Assembly: GCF_019061185.1 (NCBI RefSeq)
Contig: NZ_JAHQZU010000011.1
Location: 62,001 to 126,000, forward strand
DNA from: Paracoccus sp. Z118
GTDB lineage: Bacteria; Pseudomonadota; Alphaproteobacteria; Rhodobacterales; Rhodobacteraceae
Reading direction: 5' to 3'
Length of the DNA stretch: 64,000 nt
The notes beneath the pieces are model-generated. The model was not told where the DNA came from, searched no databases, and was given only the letters and a program-made list of their open reading frames with translations. Of the stretch, positions 36,560 to 45,411 are shown one piece after another; position 1 is the stretch's first letter; each line of letters starts with the position of its first letter. Position numbers and translations under genes: made by a program.

Positions 36560-37504
36560 TCAGGGCAGCAGCCCCAGCCACAGCCAGGCGGTGACGATCG
36601 AGGCGATAGTGCCGATCAGCACCGACGAGGCCGCCACCCGCTGAGCGTTGCCATACATCTGCGCGAACAGATAGGCGTTGACCCCGGGCGGCATGGCGGC
36701 GGTCACGACCGCCGAGCGCAGCCCGGTCGTGTCCAGCCCGCCGAAATGGCCGAAGGCATAGGTCAGCGCCGGGTGCAGCAGCAGGCTGCAGGCGCAGCAC
36801 ATGGCGATCACCCCCATGTCGCCGCGCGGACGATAGCGCCAGATCACCGCGCCCAGCCCGAACAGCGCCGTCGGCAGCGCGGCGTTGCGGATCATGGTGA
36901 CGGCGGACCAGAAGCCCTCCGGCAGGACCAGCCCCGCCGATGTGGCGAAGTTCACCGCGAAGCCGCACAGGATGCCGATTACCAGCGGCGTCCGCAGCAC
37001 CCCGCTCAGCGCCCGGCCCGAGACCCTGGCGACCGACAGCCCCTTGCCATGCGCCCGCGTGAACTCCATCGCCGTGATGCCGAAGGTATAGATCACCGGG
37101 GAATGCAGCGCGATGATGGCGAAGTTGCCCGCCAGCGCCGCCTCGCCATAGGCCCGCTGCATGATCGGCACGCCCAGCAGAAGCGAGTTCGAGAAGAGGC
37201 ACACGAAGCCGATCGCCACCGCGTCCTCGGGCGTGCGGCCGAAGCCGAAGCGCGCGCCGGCCCAGCCGACCAGGAACGAGGTGAACGCCGCGGCATAGAA
37301 CGCGCCGAGCAGCAGCGGGTTGAAGTTCGCGCCGAGATCCATCCCGGCGATGGAGTGGAACAGCAGCACCGGCACCGCGAAGTTCTGGGCGAAGCGCATC
37401 ACCCCGTCCACGGCGGCGGGCGACATCCAGCCGCGCCATGCGACCGCGTAGCCGTAGCCCATCACCAGGAAGACCGGCAGGATGACGGTGAAAAGCGCGC
37501 TCAC
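36560..37504 (-). CDS. AEC-family (auxin efflux carrier) transporter
   Basis: A 314-residue membrane protein with about ten helices in two five-helix halves, matching the AEC family of bacterial organic-acid or amino-acid carriers. Blocks include VMRFAQNFAVPVLLFHSIA and VVTAAMPPGVNAYLFAQMYG, where the second holds the broken-helix proline. It starts at GTG within the stop of the upstream hydrolase gene (GTGA overlap), so it is coupled to that operon. The substrate is unknown; homologues carry malate or other acids. Confidence 0.87.
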   Translation of the reverse strand: MSALFTVILPVFLVMGYGYAVAWRGWMSPAAVDGVMRFAQNFAVPVLLFHSIAGMDLGANFNPLLLGAFYAAAFTSFLVGWAGARFGFGRTPEDAVAIGFVCLFSNSLLLGVPIMQRAYGEAALAGNFAIIALHSPVIYTFGITAMEFTRAHGKGLSVARVSGRALSGVLRTPLVIGILCGFAVNFATSAGLVLPEGFWSAVTMIRNAALPTALFGLGAVIWRYRPRGDMGVIAMCCACSLLLHPALTYAFGHFGGLDTTGLRSAVVTAAMPPGVNAYLFAQMYGNAQRVAASSVLIGTIASIVTAWLWLGLLP

Positions 37505-38298
37505 AGCGTCAGGACCAGCCCGTCATGGGCCGGGATGACGTGATCCGGCGTTTCCGCCATCACCGCGTCGTAATCCAGATCGATATGCATGTTGGTGATG
37601 ACCGCGCGTGGGGCGCGCGAGCGTTCGATCCATTCCAGCGCAAGGTCGAGATGGGCATGCGAGGGATGTGGCCGGCGGCGCAGGGCGTCGCAGATGAAGA
37701 CTTCGGCCCCCATGATCGCGGGCCAGGCATCTTCGGGGATCGCCTTCACGTCCGGCAGATAGACCAGCGCCGGACCCGCGCCCTCGATCCGCAGCCCCAG
37801 CGCGGTGATCGAGCCGTGATCGACCCGGAACGGCGTGACCAGCAGATCGCCCCCCGCGCCGGGAACGGTGAACGGCCCCTCGATCAGGTTCAGCGCGACG
37901 ATGGGCGGGTAGGGAGAGCCGGGAGGGGTGCGGAAGATATAGCCGAACCGCGTCTGCAGCGCCGCCGAGGTGGGATCGTCCGCCCAGCCCGTCAGGACCG
38001 AGTTGGTGTTGTGGGTGATCTGCCGCAGGTCGTCGATGCCGTGGATATGGTCGGCATGGGCATGCGTCCACACCACCGCGTCCAGCCTGCCCACCCCCGC
38101 GTCGGTCAGCTGCGGCACGAGGTCGGGCCCGGTATCGACCAGCAGCCGCGTGACGCCGCGCGGCCCCCCGCGCTCGACCAGAAGCGAGCAGCGGCGGCGG
38201 CGGTTGCGCGGGTTCGACGGATCGCATTCTCCCCAGTGCCCGCCCAGACGCGGCACCCCGCCCGACGAGCCGCAGCCGAGGATGGTCGCGCGGATCAT
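37501..38298 (-). CDS. MBL-fold hydrolase, PhnP-like phosphodiesterase
   Basis: A 265-residue metallo-hydrolase with THAHADHIHGIDDLR (His79, His81, Asp83, His84), the MBL zinc motif followed by the D-LR sequence typical of PhnP-like phosphodiesterases. An N-terminal block with LGCGSSGGVPRLG and Cys25/Cys37 is also like PhnP, which binds an extra zinc there. There are no phosphonate lyase genes nearby; the same gene follows tatD in many Rhodobacterales by my recollection. The true substrate is likely a cyclic or simple phosphodiester, but this is unproven. It overlaps tatD by four bases. Confidence 0.85.
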   Translation of the reverse strand: MIRATILGCGSSGGVPRLGGHWGECDPSNPRNRRRRCSLLVERGGPRGVTRLLVDTGPDLVPQLTDAGVGRLDAVVWTHAHADHIHGIDDLRQITHNTNSVLTGWADDPTSAALQTRFGYIFRTPPGSPYPPIVALNLIEGPFTVPGAGGDLLVTPFRVDHGSITALGLRIEGAGPALVYLPDVKAIPEDAWPAIMGAEVFICDALRRRPHPSHAHLDLALEWIERSRAPRAVITNMHIDLDYDAVMAETPDHVIPAHDGLVLTL

Positions 38299-39107
38299 CC
38301 CCTGTTTCCTGCGGCCTTCGGGAACAGCCGGTCGAAATTGGCGCTGGTGAGGGCGGCGAACTCCGCCTCGGTCATGCCGTAAAGCTCGGCCCCGACGCGC
38401 GCGGTATGGGCGACATAGGCCGGCTCGTTCCGCTTGCCCCGGAACGGGGGCGGGGCGAGGAACGGGGCGTCGGTTTCCACCAGCACCCGGTCGCGGGGCG
38501 CGCGCGCGAAGATGTCGCGGATTTCGGTCGAGCGCGGGAAGGCGGCGATGCCCGACATCGACAGGTAGAAGCCCAGCCTCAGCGCGGTTTCCGCCAGCGC
38601 CGGACCCGAGGTGTAGCAGTGCATCACGCAGGAGAACGGGCCGGCCGCATGTTCCTCGGACAGGATGCGGGCCATGTCGTCGTCGGCGTCGCGCGAATGG
38701 ATGATGAGCGGCAGCCCGGTGCGCCGCGCCGCCTCGATATGGATGCGCAGGCTGTCGGCCTGAACGCTCGCGCTTTCCGCGGTGTAGTGGTAGTCGAGGC
38801 CGGTTTCCCCGATCCCGACCATCTTCGGATGGGCGGTCAGCGCGACCAGTTCCTCCACCGTCGCCAGCGGCTCCTCGGCCACCTGCATCGGGTGGGTTCC
38901 GGCGGCGTAGAAGACGCCGTCATGCGCCTCGGCGATGGCGCGGACCTGCGGCTCCAGCCGCAGGCGGGTGCAGATCGTGACCATGCGGGTGACGCCGGCG
39001 GCGCGGGCGCGGGCGATCAGCGCGTCCCGCTCGCCGTCGAAATCAGGAAAATCGAGGTGGCAATGGCTGTCGACCAGCGCCGGCGGGGCGGGGTTCGGAT
39101 CGGTCAT
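38295..39107 (-). CDS. TatD-family metal-dependent deoxyribonuclease
   Basis: A 270-residue TIM-barrel hydrolase of the TatD family. Metal ligands are visible in VDSHCHLDFPDFDGE, GIGETGLDYHY, PLIIHSRDADDD, MHCYTSGPA and ETDAPFLAPPP. E. coli TatD is a 3' exonuclease and D-aminoacyl-tRNA-related or DNA-repair roles are proposed for relatives. It sits between holB and the PhnP-like gene in a block of translationally coupled genes (tmk, holB, tatD), which is a conserved arrangement in bacteria. Confidence 0.93.
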   Translation of the reverse strand: MTDPNPAPPALVDSHCHLDFPDFDGERDALIARARAAGVTRMVTICTRLRLEPQVRAIAEAHDGVFYAAGTHPMQVAEEPLATVEELVALTAHPKMVGIGETGLDYHYTAESASVQADSLRIHIEAARRTGLPLIIHSRDADDDMARILSEEHAAGPFSCVMHCYTSGPALAETALRLGFYLSMSGIAAFPRSTEIRDIFARAPRDRVLVETDAPFLAPPPFRGKRNEPAYVAHTARVGAELYGMTEAEFAALTSANFDRLFPKAAGNRG

Positions 39108-39134
39108 GGCGGCTTTCAGCGTAGCGGCGGAATG

Positions 39135-40226
39135 TCATGCCTCGGCTGCGCCGGGCGCCTGCGCGAGCGTCACGAGCATATCCATCACCAGCGCGCCGGG
39201 GTCAAGGTTGACCGCCCGGCCCCGGCGCGCCCGCGCCGACAGCTCGGCCTGCGCCGCCGCCCAGATCCGCGCCGCGCGGTCGTCGGGCGAAATGCGGGTC
39301 AGCGCCTCGGCCTCGCCCCTTGCCGCCTCGGGCAGGGGCGCGCCCATCAACCCGGTGCGGGCGGCGCGGGTGAGAAAGCGGTCGAGCAGCGTCACGACCA
39401 GATCGAAGGGATCGCCGTCGGCGCCGGGCCGGGCCGAGGCGCGGTCCGCCAGCGCCGCCGCGCGGCCGCGATCCATCCGGGGAAGGGCGCCGAACAGGTC
39501 CACGATCGCCTGATAGACGGCGAGTCCGTCCTGCCCGGCTAGCCGCAGCGCCTCGCCGACCGAACCGTCCGCAAGCGCGGCCAGCCGCACCGGATCGCCC
39601 TCGACGTCCAGCGGCGCCATCGCCTCGGCCATTGCCTCGGGCGTCAGCGGGTTCAGCCGCAGGGTGCGGCAGCGCGAGCGGATCGTGGGCAGCAGCCGCG
39701 CGGGCTGGTGGGCGATCAGCAGCAGCATGGCACCCTGCGGCGGCTCCTCCAGCATCTTCAGCAGGGCGTTGGCGGCGTTGGTGTTCAGCTCGTCGGCGGC
39801 GTCGATGATGGCGATCCGGCGCCCCCCCTCGGTCGCGCTCATGTGGTAGAAGGCGAGGAGCTTGCGGATCTCCTCGACCGTGATCTCGGCCCGGAGGCGT
39901 CCGGTCTTGTCGTCGGCGCCGCGGCGGACGGAATGCAGCCCCTGTTCGGATTGCGCGAGGATGCGGCGGGCGACGGAATCGTCATTCGGCACCGAGAGGT
40001 CGTCGCTTTCCGCGCCCGAGAGCAGCCAGCGGGCCATCGACCAGGCGAGCGTCGCCTTGCCGGTCCCGCGCGGGCCGGTCAGCAGCCAGGCATGGTGCAG
40101 CCGCTGCGAGCGGGCGCTGGCCACGAACTCGGCCATCGCCTCGTCCTGCCCGACGACGCGCGGCGTCTCGCGCGGGTGGGGAAAGCCGGGGACGCGGTCC
40201 GGCTCGGGCGCTGGGGCGTCGCTCAC
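39135..40226 (-). CDS. holB: DNA polymerase III delta-prime subunit
   Basis: A 363-residue AAA+ clamp-loader subunit. The N-terminal domain has GPRGTGKA (P-loop-like), IDAADELNTNAANALLKMLEEPPQG and the sensor-like arginines near SRCRTLRLNPL. The zinc-binding cysteine cluster seen in E. coli delta-prime is not visible. It helps load the sliding clamp at the replication fork. It overlaps tmk by four bases, the usual tmk-holB coupling. Confidence 0.92.
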   Translation of the reverse strand: MSDAPAPEPDRVPGFPHPRETPRVVGQDEAMAEFVASARSQRLHHAWLLTGPRGTGKATLAWSMARWLLSGAESDDLSVPNDDSVARRILAQSEQGLHSVRRGADDKTGRLRAEITVEEIRKLLAFYHMSATEGGRRIAIIDAADELNTNAANALLKMLEEPPQGAMLLLIAHQPARLLPTIRSRCRTLRLNPLTPEAMAEAMAPLDVEGDPVRLAALADGSVGEALRLAGQDGLAVYQAIVDLFGALPRMDRGRAAALADRASARPGADGDPFDLVVTLLDRFLTRAARTGLMGAPLPEAARGEAEALTRISPDDRAARIWAAAQAELSARARRGRAVNLDPGALVMDMLVTLAQAPGAAEA

Positions 40227-40849
40227 GCCGTCGCCTTCGCGCTCAGGACGAGGGCGAGGGCGGCGCGGACGCGGGCGGCGACGTCCTCAAGCGAGCCTGC
40301 GGCGTCGATCAGCCGCACGCGCTGCGGAGCTTCGATCGCGAGGGCGCGGAAACCGTCGCGCAGGCGCTGCTGGAAGCCGGGGCCGAAGCGCTCGAAACGG
40401 TCCTCGTTTCCGCCGCGATCGGTGAGGCGGGTCATCGCCACGGCCGGATCGGCATCAATGACCAGCGTCAGGTCGGGTTCGATCCCGATCATCAGATCGT
40501 GCAGCCGGTCCACGGTCGCGCGCAGATCGGCGCGGACTGTGCCCTGATAAACCCGCGTGGAATCGGCGAAGCGGTCCGAGATGACGACCGCCCCCGCCGC
40601 AAGCGCGGGGCGGATGGTGCGTTCCAGATGATCGCGGCGGGCGGCGGTGAACAGCAGAAGCTCGGTCTCCGGCGACCAGCGGTCGCCCGCGCCTTCGACC
40701 AGCAGGCGGCGGATCTCCTCGGCCCCCGGCGCGCCGCCCGGCTCGCGCGTCAGCACGACCTCATGTCCCGCGGCGCGCAGGTGCTCGGCCAGCAGCCGCG
40801 CCTGGGTGGTCTTGCCGGACCCGTCGATCCCCTCGAAGCTGATGAACAT
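40223..40849 (-). CDS. tmk: Thymidylate kinase
   Basis: A 208-residue kinase that phosphorylates dTMP to dTDP. The P-loop is FEGIDGSGKTTQ, followed by the DRX-type motif SDRFADSTRVYQG that binds the nucleotide. Length and motifs match the bacterial enzyme. It is transcribed after dacC, 11 bases away, and is coupled to holB. A separate thymidine kinase (tdk) lies upstream on the same strand, so both de novo and salvage thymidine routes are encoded here. Confidence 0.95.
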   Translation of the reverse strand: MFISFEGIDGSGKTTQARLLAEHLRAAGHEVVLTREPGGAPGAEEIRRLLVEGAGDRWSPETELLLFTAARRDHLERTIRPALAAGAVVISDRFADSTRVYQGTVRADLRATVDRLHDLMIGIEPDLTLVIDADPAVAMTRLTDRGGNEDRFERFGPGFQQRLRDGFRALAIEAPQRVRLIDAAGSLEDVAARVRAALALVLSAKATA

Positions 40850-40860
40850 CGCGCGGCCGG

Positions 40861-42018
40861 TCAGCTGCCGGCGGCGTCGATGGCGCGGCGGCCCAGCCGC
40901 ATCGCGGCGCTTTGCAGGCGGCCCATCACGCCCGCGCGGGCAACGTCGGTGGCGGCGAGCAGCGGCAGCTTCGCCCCGGCGGTCCCCGGAATGGTCACGA
41001 CCAGATCGCCGAGCTTCTGCCCCGCCTTGACCGGCGCCTCGATGGGGCCGTGGAACACCGCCTCGGCGGTGATGCCATCTTCGGCTCCGGCGGGGATCAG
41101 GACGTTGACGCCGTCGGGGGTGGTCAGGCCGACCCGCGAGACCTCGCCCAGCCAGACGGGGGCGTGGGCGACCATCTCGCCCTTGGGCACCAGCGCCTTC
41201 ATGGTGAACTGGCGGAAGGCCCAGTTGACGATCCGCTCGGCCTCTTCCGCGCGGGCGGTGTCGTTCTCCAGCCCGCCGATGGCGAAGACGATCCGCCGCC
41301 CGTCCTGCACCGCCGAGCCGACCAGCCCGTAGCCCGCCTCCTCGGTGTGGCCGGTCTTCAGCCCGTCGGCGCCGATATCCAGTTTTAGCAGCGGGTTCCG
41401 GTTGTAGCGGTTCGAGGGCACGCGGCCGTCATAGGGAAACTCGGTCTCCGCGAAGCCCTTGTAGAGTTCGGGAAAGTCCTCGATCAGGTGCAGCGCCAGC
41501 TCGCCCAGATCCTCGGCCGACATCTCGTGCCCCGCCGCGGGCCAGCCCGAGGAATTCACGAAATGCGAGTTCTCCAGCCCCAACTGCGCCGCGCGCTCGT
41601 TCATGAGCCGGGCAAAGGCCTGTTCGGTTCCCGCCAGCCCTTCGGCCACGACCACGCAGGCGTCGTTGCCGGACAGGACGATGATGCCCCTGATCAGCTC
41701 CTCGACCGTGGGGCGGTCGCGTTCGTTCAGGAACATGCTCGATCCCTGCATTTCGCGCGCCTTGGTCGAGACCGGGAACCGCGTGTCCATGGTCACGCGG
41801 CCGTCCTGAACGGCCTCGAACAGCATGTAGATGGTCATCAGCTTCGACATCGACGCGGGCGGGCGGGCGATGTCCGAGTCCTTCTCCATCAGGACGGTGC
41901 CGGTGGCGATGTCGTAGACCCAGGCTTCACGCGCATTGGTGTCGAAGGCGCGGGCCGCGGGCGCCAGCGCAAGCGTCAGCACGACGGCGACGAGGGTGCG
42001 GGACAGCAGCGCGCGCAT
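40861..42018 (-). CDS. dacC: D-alanyl-D-alanine carboxypeptidase (PBP5/6 type)
   Basis: A 385-residue penicillin-binding protein that trims the terminal D-Ala of peptidoglycan side chains. The three active-site motifs are SMSK (in ARPPASMSKLMTIYM), SGN (IIVLSGNDACV) and KTG (DGLKTGHTEEAGYG). Start 42018 follows AAGGAG and gives a signal peptide ending AARAFD; a longer upstream frame is ignored. A C-terminal beta domain and amphipathic anchoring helix end the protein, as in PBP5/6. The gene letter (dacA/C/D) is uncertain. Confidence 0.9.
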   Translation of the reverse strand: MRALLSRTLVAVVLTLALAPAARAFDTNAREAWVYDIATGTVLMEKDSDIARPPASMSKLMTIYMLFEAVQDGRVTMDTRFPVSTKAREMQGSSMFLNERDRPTVEELIRGIIVLSGNDACVVVAEGLAGTEQAFARLMNERAAQLGLENSHFVNSSGWPAAGHEMSAEDLGELALHLIEDFPELYKGFAETEFPYDGRVPSNRYNRNPLLKLDIGADGLKTGHTEEAGYGLVGSAVQDGRRIVFAIGGLENDTARAEEAERIVNWAFRQFTMKALVPKGEMVAHAPVWLGEVSRVGLTTPDGVNVLIPAGAEDGITAEAVFHGPIEAPVKAGQKLGDLVVTIPGTAGAKLPLLAATDVARAGVMGRLQSAAMRLGRRAIDAAGS

Positions 42019-42134
42019 GGAAAGCTCCTTTGCCTGTTTGATCCGGGTTAACCCAGCGCGGGAAAAGCCGCAATCTGGGGGCGAGCCTGTCACGGCAATC
42101 GTGAAAATTTCCTGAACGGAATCGAGAAAGCCGC

Positions 42135-42707
42135 TCACATCCCCATCTCGTCGCGCCAGTGGCGGCGGCAGAGCGAGTCGTAGGTCTCGTTCCCGCCGAT
42201 CTGGATCTGCGCGCCCTCGCGGATCGCCCGCCCGTCATCGCCGCGCCGCACCACCATCGTCGCCTTGCGGCCGCAATGGCAGATGGTGCGGATCTCGCGC
42301 AGATCGTCGGCAAGGGCGAGAAGCGCGGCCGATCCGGCGAACAGCTCGCCGCGGAAATCGACCCGCAGCCCGTAGGCCATCACCGGGATGTGCAGATCGT
42401 CCGCGACATGCGCCAGTTGCCAGACCTGGCCGGGCGTCAGGAACTGCGCCTCGTCCACGAAGATGCAGGCGCAACCGGCGCCCTCGCGCGAGATCAGCGC
42501 GTAGAGGTCGGTCTCGCAGGTGAAGGGTATCGCCGCGGCGCCGATGCCGATGCGGCTGCCGATCCGGCCTGCGCCGGCGCGGGTATCCACGGCGGCGGTC
42601 AGCAGCAGCGTGGCCATGCCCCGCTCGCGGTAGTTGTGGGACGCCTGGAGCAGCAGCGTGCTCTTGCCCGCGTTCATGGTCGAGTAGTGGAAATAGAGCT
42701 TGGCCAT
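42135..42707 (-). CDS. tdk: Thymidine kinase (type II)
   Basis: A 190-residue type II thymidine kinase. It has the P-loop STMNAGKST, the Walker B-like FVDEAQFL with the catalytic Glu and the zinc cysteines in ICHCGRKA and, near the end, DSLCRRHW. It salvages thymidine with ATP. It lies upstream of dacC on the same strand with a 116-base gap, so it may share or lead that transcript. The divergent ppaC gene starts 221 bases away. Confidence 0.95.
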   Translation of the reverse strand: MAKLYFHYSTMNAGKSTLLLQASHNYRERGMATLLLTAAVDTRAGAGRIGSRIGIGAAAIPFTCETDLYALISREGAGCACIFVDEAQFLTPGQVWQLAHVADDLHIPVMAYGLRVDFRGELFAGSAALLALADDLREIRTICHCGRKATMVVRRGDDGRAIREGAQIQIGGNETYDSLCRRHWRDEMGM

Positions 42708-42928
42708 GCAGGCGGGTTATTGCCGCCGCCGCGTCCGTGCAAGCGGCGGACGGCCGGCTTCCCTAATCGGGGCCGGGGCGCAAGCGGGAACGGAGACGCC
42801 GCACGAATATTGCCCGAGGGCAAAGGACGGCGCGATTCCGCGCCACCGCGCCTTTCCCCTTGATAGACAACCTCCGACCCCGCCCCTATAAACCGCGCAA
42901 ACCCGCCATTGCCGCTGAAAGGGCTTCC

Positions 42929-43849
42929 ATGATCCAGGTGTTCGGCCACAAGGCCCCCGATACCGACTCCACCGGCTCGCCGCTCATCTGGGCGTGGTAT
43001 CTGACCGAGGTCCGCAAGACCCCGGCCAAGGCGGTCTTGCAGGGCGTGCCCAACACTGAGGCCGTATGGATGCTGGGCCGCTGGGGCGTGGACATGCCCG
43101 AGATCATCACCGACGTCGCCCCCGGCGACCAGTGCGTGATCGTGGACACCAACAACCTCGCCGAGCTTCCCGCCTCGATCAACGAGGCCGAGGTGATGGA
43201 GGTGATCGACCACCATCTGCTCGCCGGCGGCCTCAAGACCCGGCTGCCGATCAACATCACCATCCGCCCGCTGGCCTGCACCGCGACGATCATGCACGAC
43301 CTGATCGGCGACGAGGACATGGCCCGCGCGCCGCACTGGGTGAAGGGGCTGATGCTGACCTGCATCCTGTCCGACACGCTGGAATTCCGCAGCCCGACCA
43401 CAACGCCGCATGACCGGTTCGTGGCCGAGAAGCTGGGGAAGGAGCTGGACCTCTCGATCCCCGAATTCGCGTCCGAGATGTTCGCCGCGAAATCCGACGT
43501 CTCGGCCTTCGACGACGCCGCGCTGCTGCGGATGGACAGCAAGGAATACGAGCTGGACGGCGTGATGCTGCGGGTCTCGGTGCTGGAAACCACCGCGCCG
43601 CAGGTGCTGCTGGACCGCAAGGCCTCGCTGATGGCCTCGATGCCCGCCGTCGCCGCCGAGGATGGCGCGAACGAGGTGCTGCTGTTCGTCGTGGACATCC
43701 TGAACGAACAGGCGACGCTGCTGGTCCCGAACGACTATGTGCGCCGCGTGGCCGAACGGTCGTTCGAGGTGCCGGTGGCGGGCGATACCGTCCTGCTGCC
43801 GGGCGTCGTCAGCCGCAAGAAACAGATCATCCCCGTCCTCAAGGTCTGA
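42929..43849 (+). CDS. ppaC: Manganese-dependent inorganic pyrophosphatase (family II)
   Basis: A 306-residue family II pyrophosphatase of the DHH superfamily, hydrolysing PPi to drive biosynthesis. Metal-binding blocks are FGHKAPDTDSTGSPL, IVDTNN and VIDHH. The C-terminal half contains SRKKQIIPVL, the diagnostic end of the family with the SRKKQ pattern. The start at 42929 removes 23 upstream residues lacking homology. Family II enzymes are typical of Rhodobacter-type alphaproteobacteria, unlike the family I enzyme of E. coli. Confidence 0.95.
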   Translation: MIQVFGHKAPDTDSTGSPLIWAWYLTEVRKTPAKAVLQGVPNTEAVWMLGRWGVDMPEIITDVAPGDQCVIVDTNNLAELPASINEAEVMEVIDHHLLAGGLKTRLPINITIRPLACTATIMHDLIGDEDMARAPHWVKGLMLTCILSDTLEFRSPTTTPHDRFVAEKLGKELDLSIPEFASEMFAAKSDVSAFDDAALLRMDSKEYELDGVMLRVSVLETTAPQVLLDRKASLMASMPAVAAEDGANEVLLFVVDILNEQATLLVPNDYVRRVAERSFEVPVAGDTVLLPGVVSRKKQIIPVLKV

Positions 43850-43869
43850 TCCCGCCCGCAGGGCCGACC

Positions 43870-43905
43870 GGGGGCTGTCTGCCCCCGGACCCCCGAGGAT
43901 ATTTG
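43870..43905 (+). repeat. Intergenic element ending GGATATTTG, copy 2
   Basis: GGGGG, seven bases, CCCCC, GGA, CCCCC, then GAGGATATTTG. The hairpin plus tail is the same as in the element at 6262-6298 on the other strand. It lies between ppaC and the HAD gene, where it could affect termination or mRNA stability. Confidence 0.7.
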
Positions 43906-43928
43906 AAGCCGCCCGAAGGAGCTTTCGC

Positions 43929-44789
43929 TTGACCCGTATCATTCAGGCGCTGTCCGAAATCTCGGGCGGCTATGACGTGCTGTTCTGCGATCTGTGGGGG
44001 TGCGTCCATAACGGGCGCGAGGCCTATCCGGCAGCGATCGCCGCCCTGCAGGACTTCCGCAGGCAGGGCGGGCGGGTGGCGCTGATGACCAATGCGCCGC
44101 GTCCGCGCCATCTGGTGGCCGAGCAGATCGCCCGGCTGCGCGTGCCGGACGATGCCTGGGACGACATCGTGACCTCCGGCGATGCCGCGCAGGAGGCGAT
44201 GCTGGCGGGCGATGTCGGGCGCGACGTCTGGCATATCGGGACGGGCAAGGATGCCGGGTTCTTCGAGATGCCCGATCCGCGGGCGTCCTCGATCCGCCGG
44301 GTGGCGTTCGAGGATGCCGAGGGGATTGTCGCCACCGGCCCTTTCGACGAGTTTAACGAGACGCCCGAACATTACCGCGAGGTGCTGGAGCAGGCGCAGG
44401 CGCGCGGGCTGAAGATGCTGTGCGCCAACCCCGATATCGTCGTGGACGTGGGCGAGACGCGCATCTACTGCGCCGGTGCCCTGGCGCAGCTTTACGAGGA
44501 GCTGGGCGGAGAGGCGCTGTATTTCGGCAAGCCCCACGCGCCGATCTATGACCTGGCCCGCAAGCATCTGGGACTGAACGGGAGCGAGCGCATCCTCTGC
44601 ATCGGGGATGGCGTGGTCACGGATGTCGAAGGCGGCCGGCAGCAGGGCCTCGACACGCTGTTCATCACCGGCGGGCTCGCGGCGGCCGATCTGGGCACCG
44701 ATGTCGAGAATCCCGACGAGGGGTTGCTGACTGGATGGCTGGCCGAGCAGGGGCAGGCCCCCGCCTATGCGATGGGGCGGCTGCGCTGA
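43929..44789 (+). CDS. HAD-superfamily class IIA hydrolase (TIGR01459-like)
   Basis: A 286-residue HAD phosphatase-like protein starting at TTG (43929) seven bases after GAAGGAG. The nucleophile Asp sits in FCDLWGCVHNG, where most HAD phosphatases have DxDG; the second Asp is Trp here, as recalled for this subgroup. Later motifs are MTNAPRPR (motif II Thr), the cap-domain insert (about 90-190), FGKPHAPIYD (Lys) and CIGDGVVTDVEGG (motif IV acids). Its substrate is not known. The unusual first motif suggests altered catalysis. It is followed by maoC after 125 bases. Confidence 0.83.
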   Translation: MTRIIQALSEISGGYDVLFCDLWGCVHNGREAYPAAIAALQDFRRQGGRVALMTNAPRPRHLVAEQIARLRVPDDAWDDIVTSGDAAQEAMLAGDVGRDVWHIGTGKDAGFFEMPDPRASSIRRVAFEDAEGIVATGPFDEFNETPEHYREVLEQAQARGLKMLCANPDIVVDVGETRIYCAGALAQLYEELGGEALYFGKPHAPIYDLARKHLGLNGSERILCIGDGVVTDVEGGRQQGLDTLFITGGLAAADLGTDVENPDEGLLTGWLAEQGQAPAYAMGRLR

Positions 44790-44914
44790 ACGGCTGGGCC
44801 CGGAAGGACTGAGCGGCGTTTCGATTCCGTCCGGCCGCCGCGCCCGGACGCAATATTCTTGCGCGCCCGTTCCGAAGCTGCTATGCCGCAAGCCAGCACC
44901 GGGGAGATGCGCCG

Positions 44915-45361
44915 ATGATCACCGACAACCTGCCCCGTGGCACGATCGTCATCGAGGATCTGGAAGTGGGCATGTCCCGCTACCTGCAGAAGCAGGTGAC
45001 GGACGCCGATATCCGCCGGTTCGCGGAGCTCTCGACCGACCACAACCCGGTGCATCTGGATGACGCCTACGCGCAGGACAGCATCTTCGAGGGGCGGATC
45101 GCCCACGGAATGCTGACGGCGGGGCTGATCTCGGCCGTGATCGGCGAGCAGTTGCCGGGGCATGGCACCGTCTATCTGGGTCAGACGCTGAAGTTCATGG
45201 CGCCGGTGCGGCCGGGCGACACGGTCCGGGCCGAGGTGACGGTGGACAGCATCGACCGCGCGAAGCGCCGCGTCACCCTTGTCACCAGTTGCCGGGTCGG
45301 CGATACGGTCGTGTTGAAGGGCGAGGCGGTGGTGCTGGCGCCCTGCCGCAAGATCGACTGA
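44915..45361 (+). CDS. MaoC-family (R)-enoyl-CoA hydratase-like protein
   Basis: A 148-residue single-hotdog hydratase. The catalytic segment runs from about residue 30, with TDHNPVHLDDAYA followed by GRIAHGML. The Asp and His pair hydrate trans-enoyl-CoA to (R)-3-hydroxyacyl-CoA. It could supply monomers for polyhydroxyalkanoate or serve fatty-acid turnover; no PHA genes are in the window. It is preceded by GGGGAGATG and followed 50 bases later by ribF. Confidence 0.87.
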   Translation: MITDNLPRGTIVIEDLEVGMSRYLQKQVTDADIRRFAELSTDHNPVHLDDAYAQDSIFEGRIAHGMLTAGLISAVIGEQLPGHGTVYLGQTLKFMAPVRPGDTVRAEVTVDSIDRAKRRVTLVTSCRVGDTVVLKGEAVVLAPCRKID

Positions 45362-45411
45362 CGCCGGGCCTGTCCGGCCGCCCCATTCGCAAGACCCGGA
45401 CCGACCCGCTC

